From Planotetraspora silvatica (GTDB lineage: Bacteria; Actinomycetota; Actinomycetes; Streptosporangiales; Streptosporangiaceae): 64,000 bases of DNA. Below are positions 8,822 through 16,615 of this stretch, one piece after another. Position 1 is the stretch's first letter. Each line of letters starts with the position of its first letter. The stretch is from NCBI RefSeq assembly GCF_016863315.1, contig NZ_BOOQ01000001.1:21345-85344 (forward strand). The letters are read 5' to 3'. The notes beneath the pieces are model-generated. The model made no database searches and was not told the origin of the DNA. It saw only the letters and a program-made list of their open reading frames with translations. A program made the translations under genes and the position numbers.

Positions 8822-9880
8822 TACCGCGTTCGGCGGCCGCCGGCCCTCCTGAAAGGCATCGAACATCACGGCCGCACTGCCTCTCACAATGAGTTGGGGC
8901 GTAACGGCGAGCCGCTCACGTTCGGCGGGGCCGTCGGACTCGATCTGCGCCAGCAGGACGTCAACACTGTCCCGGGCAACGGCAGCGAAGTCCTGCCTGA
9001 CGGTAGTGAGGGGTGGTGAGAAGAACTCGGACTCGGCAATGTCGTCGAAGCCGACAACGCTCACCTGGCCGGGAACGGGCACGCCCGCTTCCGCCAACGC
9101 CCGCAGAACGCCCAGCGCCATCTGATCGTTGGCCACGAACACCGCGGTTACCCGGCCAGGAAGTGTCATCAGCAGCTTGCCTGCCTGATATCCAGATCGG
9201 GGACTCCAGTCTCCGATCAGCACGTCCGGAACCTGCCGCCCTGCCGCACGGAGCGCGGCGCGCCAGCCTTGAACCCGTCCGTCGGCCTCCAGCCAGCCGG
9301 CGGGCCCGGCGACATGCCACACGGTCTCATGCCCGAGTTCCAGTAAATGGCCAGTGGCCAACATGGCCCCTTCGACCTGGTCGACGCCTACCACGGGAAC
9401 TCCCCCGGTACCCCAGCCCTCGACGACCACCGCAGGCGTTCCCTCCGGGAGGCCGCCGAACGCCCCGGTCGCCGAACTCCGGGGACCGATGATCACGACT
9501 CCCTCGACCCCTTGTTCGGCCAGGTGGCCGACGGCGGCGTCGATACCGGCCCGGTCGAGGGTGCGCAGGTTCACGATGCTGACAGAGTAACCCCGTTCCC
9601 TGGCGGCCTGCTCGATCGCGAAGACGATCCCGGCCCGGCCGTACCGGGTGGCGTCGAAGCTCACCACTCCCAGCCTGCGAGAGTGCCGAGTGACCAGCGC
9701 CCGAGCCGTCAGATTCCTTCGGTACCCGAGCCGCTCGATGGCGAGTACGACCCGGGCGCGGGTCTCCGCACAAACGCGGGGATGGTCGTTGAGCACTCGG
9801 GAGACGGTCTGTGGCGACACTCCCGCGAGCTTGGCCACGTCCGCCATGACCGGCGTACGGCGATCAGGGGACGTGCCCAA
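8768..9880 (-). CDS. LacI-family transcriptional repressor (1)
   Basis: 370 residues. The start is a TTG at 9880 with AGAGGAG 7 nt upstream; an ATG at 9847 would begin just at the HTH. The N-terminal LacI helix-turn-helix is clear (MADVAKLAGVSPQTVSRVLN). It is followed by a periplasmic-binding-like sugar sensor with VGFDDIAESEFFSPPLTTVR near residue 290. It reads in the same direction as the sialidase-fold hydrolase and the ABC operon that lie upstream, so it is likely a local regulator of glycan use. The ligand is unknown. The C-terminal ~20 residues, inside the overlap with the lipoprotein gene, look poorly conserved. Confidence 0.88.
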   Translation of the reverse strand: MGTSPDRRTPVMADVAKLAGVSPQTVSRVLNDHPRVCAETRARVVLAIERLGYRRNLTARALVTRHSRRLGVVSFDATRYGRAGIVFAIEQAARERGYSVSIVNLRTLDRAGIDAAVGHLAEQGVEGVVIIGPRSSATGAFGGLPEGTPAVVVEGWGTGGVPVVGVDQVEGAMLATGHLLELGHETVWHVAGPAGWLEADGRVQGWRAALRAAGRQVPDVLIGDWSPRSGYQAGKLLMTLPGRVTAVFVANDQMALGVLRALAEAGVPVPGQVSVVGFDDIAESEFFSPPLTTVRQDFAAVARDSVDVLLAQIESDGPAERERLAVTPQLIVRGSAAVMFDAFQEGRRPPNAVSSRVGENSAEDAEVVGA

Positions 9881-9936
9881 CTGGATGCTCCTCTCCGGCG
9901 GGACAGCTGTCTCCTTCGTCAGGGGAATGTGGATCA

Positions 9937-9973
9937 GCGCCCCAGCAGCAAGGTGAGCGCGCCGCTGGGGCGC
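9937..9973. terminator. Inverted repeat between LacI gene and hydrolase gene
   Basis: Perfect 10-bp arms GCGCCCCAGC (9937-9946) and GCTGGGGCGC (9964-9973) with a 17-nt loop lie in the 321-bp gap downstream of the hydrolase and upstream of the LacI gene. A terminator for the leftward hydrolase transcript is the simplest reading, although there is no strong T-run. A regulatory stem is possible. Nothing else in the gap is supported. Confidence 0.45.
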
Positions 9974-10201
9974 CGGTACACATCAACGCCACGAGCTTTC
10001 TCACCGGACGGGCATGACGAATTCAATGGTGATCGCGACCGTCGATGCGGGCCCTCTTCCTGAGTACCGGACGGGGATATCCAGCCACCGCATCACCAGC
10101 GGCATGGCCTTTGGAGGTCTTCTGTACCCGACGTGGCCGACCGTCCCCGATGGGCTGCTCTCGCCGGTTGATTCGACCCAGCGAGAGCAGCATGGTGGCG
10201 G

Positions 10202-12919
10202 TCAGTTGGTCACTTTGACCGTAAGGGGACTACTCGTCGTGGCTCCAGCAGCGTTGCTGAACTCGACGGTGTAGACGTACGTGCCTGCGGCCTTGCCCGA
10301 GACGTTTAGCTTGGCCTGCTGCGCGGCAGGAGTGTTGGACGCGAAGTCTCCAGTGGCCACAACGGCACCGTTCTCCAGGAATCGGTAGGAGGTCGCGTTC
10401 TGCCCCCACCAGAGATCGGCGGTCACGGTGTACGTCCCATCGCCGTCCCAGTTGTCGGCTGACAACACCGGCTTGCCCGGGTTGGCATCGGTCACCTTGA
10501 CGGTCAACGGGGCGGTCTCCGTGGAACCCTTCGAGTTGACCAGCACGCCGGTGTACTTGTATTCACCATTGGGCCTGCCGCTGATGTCGACACTTACGTT
10601 CTGGGCGTCGTCGCCACCGAATGTCAGGTCCCTGGTGGCTACGAGTTCACCGTTCTCATAGAGCTTGATCAGGTCCGCGTTCTGGCCCCACCAGAGGTTC
10701 ATGGTGATGGTGTAGTCGCCGTCCCGAAGGCCGTCGTCCCATCCGTTGTTGGACGAAAGCACTCCCTTCGCCGGTGCGGATGCGGCTCCGTCACCGGGCA
10801 GCACATAGACGCTGTCCCACATCATGGGCGTCTCGTCAAAGACGACTGCGATCTTGGAGTCTCCCGCCTTGAGCGCGCCGGGAAGCGAGACCGTCGCCTT
10901 CTGGTCGGAGCCGAAAGAGACCGCGCCCAGGTCGACCGGGGTGCTGCTGCCCGGCGTTAACGCGTAGACGTGACCGGTCACGTTCGCATGCGACACGACA
11001 GGATGCGTCACCGTCGCGTTGAGGGACAGGGTGCCGTTCTGGGCAATCGTGTCTGACGAGATCAGGCTCGCGGAATGGTCGCCCGAGGTGAGGTCGTCCG
11101 CAGCAGGAGCCTCTTGGGCCAACTGCCACTCCTGGGAGCCGTCGCTGACCGCGTTCTGCAAGGTGAGCGCGGCCCCTGTGGTCGAGCCGGTCAGGTAGAC
11201 GCCAGTGTTCTTGACCGCCTGGAGCTTGTAATACCCGTCGTCGGACTTGATCAGATTCCAGCTGCCGGTCGGGCTGTTGTCGACCCATTGGCCGATCTTC
11301 TGTCCGACGGTGGCGTTGCCGGTCCAGATGGCTGCCGCACGGCCGCCCGACTTGTTCAGCAAAGACACGCCGCCATTGGGCGCCGTGAAGATGTGCCAGT
11401 ACTGGGTGTCTTTGCTCACCGCGGAGCCGGCGTCCTCCAGGACGACGTCAGGGACGTCACCATTGCCGATGTTCGCGTCGTTGGTCTTGCCTCCGGTGCC
11501 GATCACCTGGCCGGTCTTGCGGTTCACGAGCCGGTAGTAGGCGCCTTCGGAGTGTCCGAGGTCGACCTCACCGTAGGCGATCGTCGAGGTGCCCTGGTTG
11601 CGGAGGATGACGATGCGGCCGGTGCCGTTGACGTACTGCAGATTGCGGCTGTAACCGGATCCCAGGCTGGTCTGGTACTCCTTCCAAACGCCGTCGCTGC
11701 GCCCGCTCTGGTTGACCCAGACGTCGCCGCTGCCGGAGGCGTTGTAGACCAGGCGCCCATCGGGAAGCTTGATGGTGACAGGGCTGCCTCCTGTCGCCGG
11801 CTTCTTGGAACCGGAGTCGACCGGCAAAGAGGTGATAGGGGTGCCAGCCGGATCGCCGTCCGCATAGAACTTCAATGGGTCATCGGCGACCTTGTACCTG
11901 ACATTGGCTCCACCGCCCCAGTATTCATAGGTGATGAGCCACTTGCCGTCCATCGTCGGGACGACGTTCGTCATGCCGGGGCGTCCCCCGCCGATCTCCG
12001 CCTTGCCGCCGCCCATGTTCTGGGTGAGTCCGGAGACATCGATGACGGGATCGCTCCACGCTGAGCTGCTGCCGTCCCAGGTCTTGTGGACGAGGACCTG
12101 GCCCTGTGAATCGGTAGCCGTGTCGTTGTTCGGATCCAGCGTCGCGACACCGGTGGCGGGGTCGAAGCCGATGTAGTCGTTCTCGTCGGAGTAATAGCAG
12201 ATGAGCTCGCCGTCATAGACCATCAGGTACGGTTCCCAGAGCGGATCCACCTGCTTGTACGTGTTCGCGCCGGCGACGTTCCTGCCGATCGCACCCGCGC
12301 TGCCACCCTGCCATCCACCCGTCGCGATGACGTTGACGACGTTCCAGGTCACGCCTTCGTCGGTGCTCGAGTAGAGCGCGATCGCCAGATCCTTACGGTC
12401 GCCATCACTCGATGGCGACCAGGTCGGGTCGGCCGCCTTGTGCTCCTTGTAGTAGTAGTCGTCTCCTGACACGACACTGGCCAGGAGCAGCGTGCCCGCC
12501 TTCAGACTCCCGACATCCTGCGGAAGCACATAGAGATACGGATTCGTCCAGTTGCTCGTGTACTTCGCGTACTGCGGGTCGCTGGAAAGATACGCCGGCG
12601 CCTTGACCTCAGACAACGACTGCCACGTGGTTCCGTAGTCGTCGCTCTTGTAGATCGGCAGGGTCTCCCGGTCGGCGCCTCCCGTCTCTGGTACGACGGT
12701 GGCCTTCTCGAACGATGCGACCAGACGCCCGCTCGGCAACTGCGCCGACTTCGGGTAGATCGCACAGTTGCCCCGCCCCTTGAGGCACGGGTCACTGCCG
12801 AGTTGGTACATGATCCCGCCCGTCGGGCTGTACGCCTGTGCGGGGATCACCGGCACGAGCAGCATCGCGGATGCTGCGAGGACGACTCCTAGAGACGTCC
12901 CTAACCTTCTTGTTTTCAT
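10202..12919 (-). CDS. Secreted sialidase-fold glycoside hydrolase with lectin and tandem carbohydrate-binding modules (GH93-like)
   Basis: 905 residues from the ATG at 12919, preceded by AGGAG at good spacing. A signal peptide (SLGVVLAASAMLLVPVIPAQA) directs export. The catalytic part (about 31-470) is a six-bladed sialidase-type fold with two Asp-boxes (YKSDDYGTTW, YSSTDEGVTW) and a DPLWEPYL motif that recalls GH93 exo-arabinanases. Next is a ricin-type beta-trefoil (about 475-650, repeated QxW-like motifs such as SQEWQLA). Two C-terminal modules share DGDYTITMNLWWGQN / DGTYTVTADLWWGQN and resemble chitinase accessory domains. With a GH42 enzyme and sugar importer next door, arabinan or arabinogalactan is a plausible substrate; this is inference. 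Confidence 0.75.
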   Translation of the reverse strand: MKTRRLGTSLGVVLAASAMLLVPVIPAQAYSPTGGIMYQLGSDPCLKGRGNCAIYPKSAQLPSGRLVASFEKATVVPETGGADRETLPIYKSDDYGTTWQSLSEVKAPAYLSSDPQYAKYTSNWTNPYLYVLPQDVGSLKAGTLLLASVVSGDDYYYKEHKAADPTWSPSSDGDRKDLAIALYSSTDEGVTWNVVNVIATGGWQGGSAGAIGRNVAGANTYKQVDPLWEPYLMVYDGELICYYSDENDYIGFDPATGVATLDPNNDTATDSQGQVLVHKTWDGSSSAWSDPVIDVSGLTQNMGGGKAEIGGGRPGMTNVVPTMDGKWLITYEYWGGGANVRYKVADDPLKFYADGDPAGTPITSLPVDSGSKKPATGGSPVTIKLPDGRLVYNASGSGDVWVNQSGRSDGVWKEYQTSLGSGYSRNLQYVNGTGRIVILRNQGTSTIAYGEVDLGHSEGAYYRLVNRKTGQVIGTGGKTNDANIGNGDVPDVVLEDAGSAVSKDTQYWHIFTAPNGGVSLLNKSGGRAAAIWTGNATVGQKIGQWVDNSPTGSWNLIKSDDGYYKLQAVKNTGVYLTGSTTGAALTLQNAVSDGSQEWQLAQEAPAADDLTSGDHSASLISSDTIAQNGTLSLNATVTHPVVSHANVTGHVYALTPGSSTPVDLGAVSFGSDQKATVSLPGALKAGDSKIAVVFDETPMMWDSVYVLPGDGAASAPAKGVLSSNNGWDDGLRDGDYTITMNLWWGQNADLIKLYENGELVATRDLTFGGDDAQNVSVDISGRPNGEYKYTGVLVNSKGSTETAPLTVKVTDANPGKPVLSADNWDGDGTYTVTADLWWGQNATSYRFLENGAVVATGDFASNTPAAQQAKLNVSGKAAGTYVYTVEFSNAAGATTSSPLTVKVTN

Positions 12920-13269
12920 TGCCACTCCTGTGGGGGATGGGTGACGGGATGTGCGGCGTGAGCCGCGGCACGCAGCTGTCAGGGGGGCAGCTGCGCGATC
13001 GACACTGGTCTGGATGCGAGGACGCACCGTTTCCGGTGAGACCGGGCTCCGCCTGTTTTCGGGCAGCCGGAGGACGAAAGCCAGCCGATGCTGCCTGCCA
13101 TGACTCGTCCGTAGTGGCTGCCGATCCTCGCTCTTACTGCTCGAAGAGAGAGGGCAAGCGGCGGCCGCCCAGACGAGTCGGGTCGACGGGCGTGAACGTT
13201 GTTCGTACTTGTTCTGAAGGAGGCGTGGCGCCAGCCGGACTACGGCGGGACCGGCAAAGGAGTGGTGCG
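12920..13269. other. Intergenic region upstream of the hydrolase
   Basis: 350 bp between the end of the ABC permease gene and the hydrolase start, with no gene on either strand that I can support. It should contain the hydrolase promoter and the end of the importer transcript. I could not fix a clear -35/-10 pair. A weak match to the GTTACCGGTAAC operator at 13026-13039 has only about 10 of 14 bases and is not counted as a site. Confidence 0.5.
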
Positions 13270-14172
13270 CTATCCCTTGACGCTGCCGGTGGCCAATCCG
13301 GACTGCCAGTAACGCTGGAGGAAGAGAAAGGCGATGACCAGCGGCACCACGGAGATGAAGGATCCGGTGATGACGGTGGAGAACAGTGCTTGGGCGCCGC
13401 CTCCTGCGGCGCTGGCCGACTGTTCCTGAGCCAGGCCGACGGTGAGTGGATACAGGTCGGAGCTGTTGAGCATGATCAGCGGCAGGAAGTAGTTGTTCCA
13501 GGTCGCCACGAGAGAGAAGAGAAAGACGGTGACGATGCCGGGGCTGAGCAGGCGGATGCCGACCTGCCAGAAGATGCGCAGCTCACCGGCGCCGTCCATG
13601 CGGGCCGCCTCGAGAAGGGAGTCGGGGACGGAGTCGGCGGCGTAGACGCGCATGAGGTAGACCCCGAAAGGGCTGACCAAGGACGGCACGATGATGGCCC
13701 ACATCGTGTTGGTCAGGTGGATGGAGTTGAAAATCAGGTAGGTGGGCAGGGCGAGGGCGGTCAGGGGGATCATGATGGCGCCGAGGATGACGCTGAACAT
13801 CGCGGTGGCGCCGGGGAACTTGTACTTGGCGAAGGCGTAGCCGGCCATCGTGGCCAGCAGAGAAGCGCCGATCGCGCTGACGCCTGCGTAGATGATCGTG
13901 TTGAGGCCCCAGCGGGCGAACTGGCCGTCGCGGACGGTGAAAACCGAGACGAGGTTGTCCCAGAGGGAGAAGCCGCGGCCGAACCAGAAGCCGAAGGTGG
14001 AGAACAGATCAGAGTTGTCCTTGGTGCTGGCGATCAGGAGCCACACCAGCGGAAGCACGAAGTACAGGGCGCAGAGCCACAGCAGTATGGACAGGAGGTT
14101 GCTGCGGCGGCTGTCCCGGCGCTGCGGCACTGAGGTTGCCTTCCTTTCGGTGCGGGTCAGGGTTTCGGTCAC
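13270..14172 (-). CDS. Carbohydrate ABC transporter permease (MalG type)
   Basis: 300 residues from a GTG at 14172 that overlaps the stop of the upstream permease (GTGA), with GGAGAAGC before it. About six membrane segments are visible. The cytoplasmic EAA loop that contacts the ATPase reads SLLEAARMDGAGELRIFW. The protein forms the channel with the adjacent permease and takes sugar from the lipoprotein receptor encoded upstream. No ATPase gene is present nearby, so a shared MsiK-like ATPase elsewhere is expected, as is common in actinobacteria. Confidence 0.92.
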   Translation of the reverse strand: MTETLTRTERKATSVPQRRDSRRSNLLSILLWLCALYFVLPLVWLLIASTKDNSDLFSTFGFWFGRGFSLWDNLVSVFTVRDGQFARWGLNTIIYAGVSAIGASLLATMAGYAFAKYKFPGATAMFSVILGAIMIPLTALALPTYLIFNSIHLTNTMWAIIVPSLVSPFGVYLMRVYAADSVPDSLLEAARMDGAGELRIFWQVGIRLLSPGIVTVFLFSLVATWNNYFLPLIMLNSSDLYPLTVGLAQEQSASAAGGGAQALFSTVITGSFISVVPLVIAFLFLQRYWQSGLATGSVKG

Positions 14173-15095
14173 CGCTTCTCCCCCTGCCGTCGGTTCTGGG
14201 CGGTCTGGACGAAGTAGGAGATGACCGCGATGACGATGCCGAGCAGAAAGGCCAGCGCACCGGCGTAGTTGACGTCCTGGTTCACGAAGGCGACGTTGTA
14301 CGCGTAGAAGTTCGGGGTGAAGTCGTCGCCGACCGAGTTGGGGGCCGCGGTGTGCAGGAGGCTCGGCTCGTTGAAGAGCTGGAAGGTGCCGATGATGGAG
14401 AAGATGACGGTCAGCATGATCGCTGAGCGGATGGCGGGGATCTTGATGCTCCAGGCGATGCGGAACTGGCCGGCGCCGTCGATCTCGGCTGCCTCGTAGC
14501 GCTCCTGCGGGATCGCGCGGAGCGCGGCGTACATGATGATCATGTTGTAGCCGACGTACTCCCAGGTGACGATGTTCATCATCGAGCCGAGGATGCTGTG
14601 GGAGGACAGCAAGTTGGGCGCGGCCAGGCCCATGGCGCGCACGACCTGCGCGATCGGACCGTAGTCGGGCCCGTAGATGTAACCCCACATGAGGGTCGCC
14701 ACAACACCGGGAACCGCGTAGGGGACGAAGAACAGGAGCCGCAGAGCTTTGGACCCCCGGATGCGGCCGCTGTCGAGGGCGAGGGCGAAGAACAGGGCGA
14801 GACCAAGCATGATCGGCACTTGGATGACCAAGAAGATCGCCATCCGCCCGAGTCCACCGAGGAACGAAGGATCGGTGAAGGCACGCAGATAGTTGGCGAG
14901 CCAGGCGAACTGCTCCCCGCCGACCAGCTGAGTACGGAAGAAGCTCAGGTACGCCGAGTAGGCCAACGGCACGATGAGCATCGCCGCGAAGACGATGATG
15001 AACGGCAAGACGAGGGCGTAGGCGGCGCGATTCTGCCTGCGGGCCGCCGTCGCGCCGGCGCTCCGTCGCGGCACCGGGCCGGCGCTGACGGTCAT
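14169..15095 (-). CDS. Carbohydrate ABC transporter permease (MalF type)
   Basis: 308 residues from the ATG at 15095, with CAGGAG upstream. It has a basic N-terminus, then six or so membrane segments beginning AAYALVLPFIIVFAAMLIVP. The EAA loop reads YEAAEIDGAGQFRIAWSIKI. It lies between the binding-protein gene and the second permease in a leftward operon headed by the GH42 gene, and is coupled to the second permease by a 4-bp overlap. Substrate is not deducible from the permease; the neighbouring glycosidases point to a galactoside or arabinogalactan fragment. Confidence 0.92.
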   Translation of the reverse strand: MTVSAGPVPRRSAGATAARRQNRAAYALVLPFIIVFAAMLIVPLAYSAYLSFFRTQLVGGEQFAWLANYLRAFTDPSFLGGLGRMAIFLVIQVPIMLGLALFFALALDSGRIRGSKALRLLFFVPYAVPGVVATLMWGYIYGPDYGPIAQVVRAMGLAAPNLLSSHSILGSMMNIVTWEYVGYNMIIMYAALRAIPQERYEAAEIDGAGQFRIAWSIKIPAIRSAIMLTVIFSIIGTFQLFNEPSLLHTAAPNSVGDDFTPNFYAYNVAFVNQDVNYAGALAFLLGIVIAVISYFVQTAQNRRQGEKR

Positions 15096-15154
15096 GGGGG
15101 CTCCTGTTTCCGAGGCTCTCGAGTGGCGGGTCGGATGCTCGATCCGATCTGGTG

Positions 15155-15182
15155 GGGGCGACGCCGGGCGGTGCGTCGCCCC
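15155..15182 (-). terminator. Intercistronic stem-loop after the binding-protein gene
   Basis: GGGGCGACGC (15155-15164) pairs perfectly with GCGTCGCCCC (15173-15182) around an 8-nt loop, in the gap between the binding-protein gene and the first permease. Stems here commonly protect the binding-protein mRNA or partly terminate it so that the receptor outnumbers the channel. There is no T-run on the minus strand, so full termination is unlikely. Confidence 0.5.
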
Positions 15183-15196
15183 ACTTTCCAGGGCGC

Positions 15197-16558
15197 TCAC
15201 TGCTGAGCGGTGAAGCCCTGCTGCTTGGCGTAGCCGACCAGTTTGTCCTGCCACTGATCTGCCGCAGCTGACAGGTCGCCCTTGTTCGTCATGGCGTTGC
15301 CGACCGTGTTGTTGAACTCGCTGTAGGCGTAGTCCATGAAGGGCAGCCACTGGAACTTCGTGTTGACCGTCGGGGATATCTGCGCGAACAGTTCGTTGAT
15401 CTTCTGCCCGCCGAAGAAATCAGAGGTCGCGTCGGTGAACGACGCCTCGTTGAGCACGGAATTCATCGCCGGGAACAGGTTCTGCTGTGTGTTCAGCAAC
15501 TTGGTCGAGGCCGGGTCGGTGTTGATGAATTTCGCCAGTTCGTAGGCCGCGATGGGGTTCTTCGTAGTCGACAGGACCGCGTTGGTGGAACCGCCCCAGT
15601 TGCCGGAGACGTTGTCGCCGGCGTTCCACTGTGGCAGCGGCGCAGCGGCCCACTTGCCGGCGGTGTCCTTGACGGTTCCCTGGAGGAACAGCGGGCCCCA
15701 GGCGGCGGTCACCCAGCCGGCGTACTTGTCGTTGGAGAATCCCTGGTACCACTGGTCGTTGAAATCCGGGTCGGTGGAGACCAGATCCTGCTGGATGAGG
15801 TTCTGCCAGTAGCTGTAGACCTTCTTGGCCTCTGCGCTGTTGACGTCGATGGTCACGGTCTTGTTGCCGTCGAAGCCGAACGGCTGGGCGCCGGCCTGCC
15901 ACAGCAGTCCGACCATGCCGACGGGCTCGTTGGAGGCGATGTCGCCGATGTAGGAGCCGGTCTTTTCCTTGACGATCTTCGCGTCGGCGGCGTATTCATC
16001 CCATGTCTTCGGCGGGGAAGTGATGCCAGCCTTCTTCATGATGTCCGAGCGGTAGAGGTGCCCCATCGGCCCGGAGTCCTGCGGGACGGCGTAGACACTG
16101 CCGTCCTGGGAGACCTGGTTCCAGATCCACTCGGGGTAGTTGCTCTTCAGGTCGCCGGCGCCGTAGGGCGTGAGGTTCAGCAGCGACTTGGTGATCGTGA
16201 AGGACGGGATGTGCTGGTACTCGATCTGCGCCAGGTCGGGGGCGCCGTTTCCGGACTTCAGGGCGGTGCGCAGCTTCTGATACTGGTCCGGCCCCTGTCC
16301 GACGTTCTCGACGTTGACCTTGATCTGCGGGTACTTCTGCTCGAACAGCTTGACCTCGTCGTCGATGTCCGACACCCAGGTCCAGAAGGTGAGCGTCGTC
16401 GGCGTGTTCATCGCCTTGTCGATCTCGGCCTGGCCGGCCTTACTGCTGCTGGGAACAGGGCTACCGCCGTTATCTGAGGAGGAGCAGCCGGCGAGAGTGA
16501 GCGCGGTGACCACAACACTCGCCGCGAGGGCCGTTGCCCGCTTTGTTGCTTTCAGCAT
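15197..16558 (-). CDS. Extracellular sugar-binding lipoprotein of ABC importer
   Basis: 453 residues, a family-1 solute-binding protein. The signal peptide ends in the lipobox TLAGC (C25) followed by a Ser-rich linker, so the protein is tethered to the outer face of the membrane. Typical features follow: TLTFWTWVSDIDDEVKLFEQ near residue 55 and GNWGGSTNAVLS in the second lobe. It is the first importer gene after GH42, 57 bp from it. It should deliver an oligosaccharide to the two permeases encoded downstream. Confidence 0.93.
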   Translation of the reverse strand: MLKATKRATALAASVVVTALTLAGCSSSDNGGSPVPSSSKAGQAEIDKAMNTPTTLTFWTWVSDIDDEVKLFEQKYPQIKVNVENVGQGPDQYQKLRTALKSGNGAPDLAQIEYQHIPSFTITKSLLNLTPYGAGDLKSNYPEWIWNQVSQDGSVYAVPQDSGPMGHLYRSDIMKKAGITSPPKTWDEYAADAKIVKEKTGSYIGDIASNEPVGMVGLLWQAGAQPFGFDGNKTVTIDVNSAEAKKVYSYWQNLIQQDLVSTDPDFNDQWYQGFSNDKYAGWVTAAWGPLFLQGTVKDTAGKWAAAPLPQWNAGDNVSGNWGGSTNAVLSTTKNPIAAYELAKFINTDPASTKLLNTQQNLFPAMNSVLNEASFTDATSDFFGGQKINELFAQISPTVNTKFQWLPFMDYAYSEFNNTVGNAMTNKGDLSAAADQWQDKLVGYAKQQGFTAQQ

Positions 16559-16615
16559 GTGTGTTCTTCTTCTCGTGGGGGTGACGGTGCGAGGGTTTCG
16601 GTGACCCGGACGGAC

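Noticed and set aside
13026..13039. A further GTTACCGGTAAC operator upstream of the hydrolase
   Set aside because: Only about 10 of 14 bases fit and both halves are damaged, so chance is likely in this composition.
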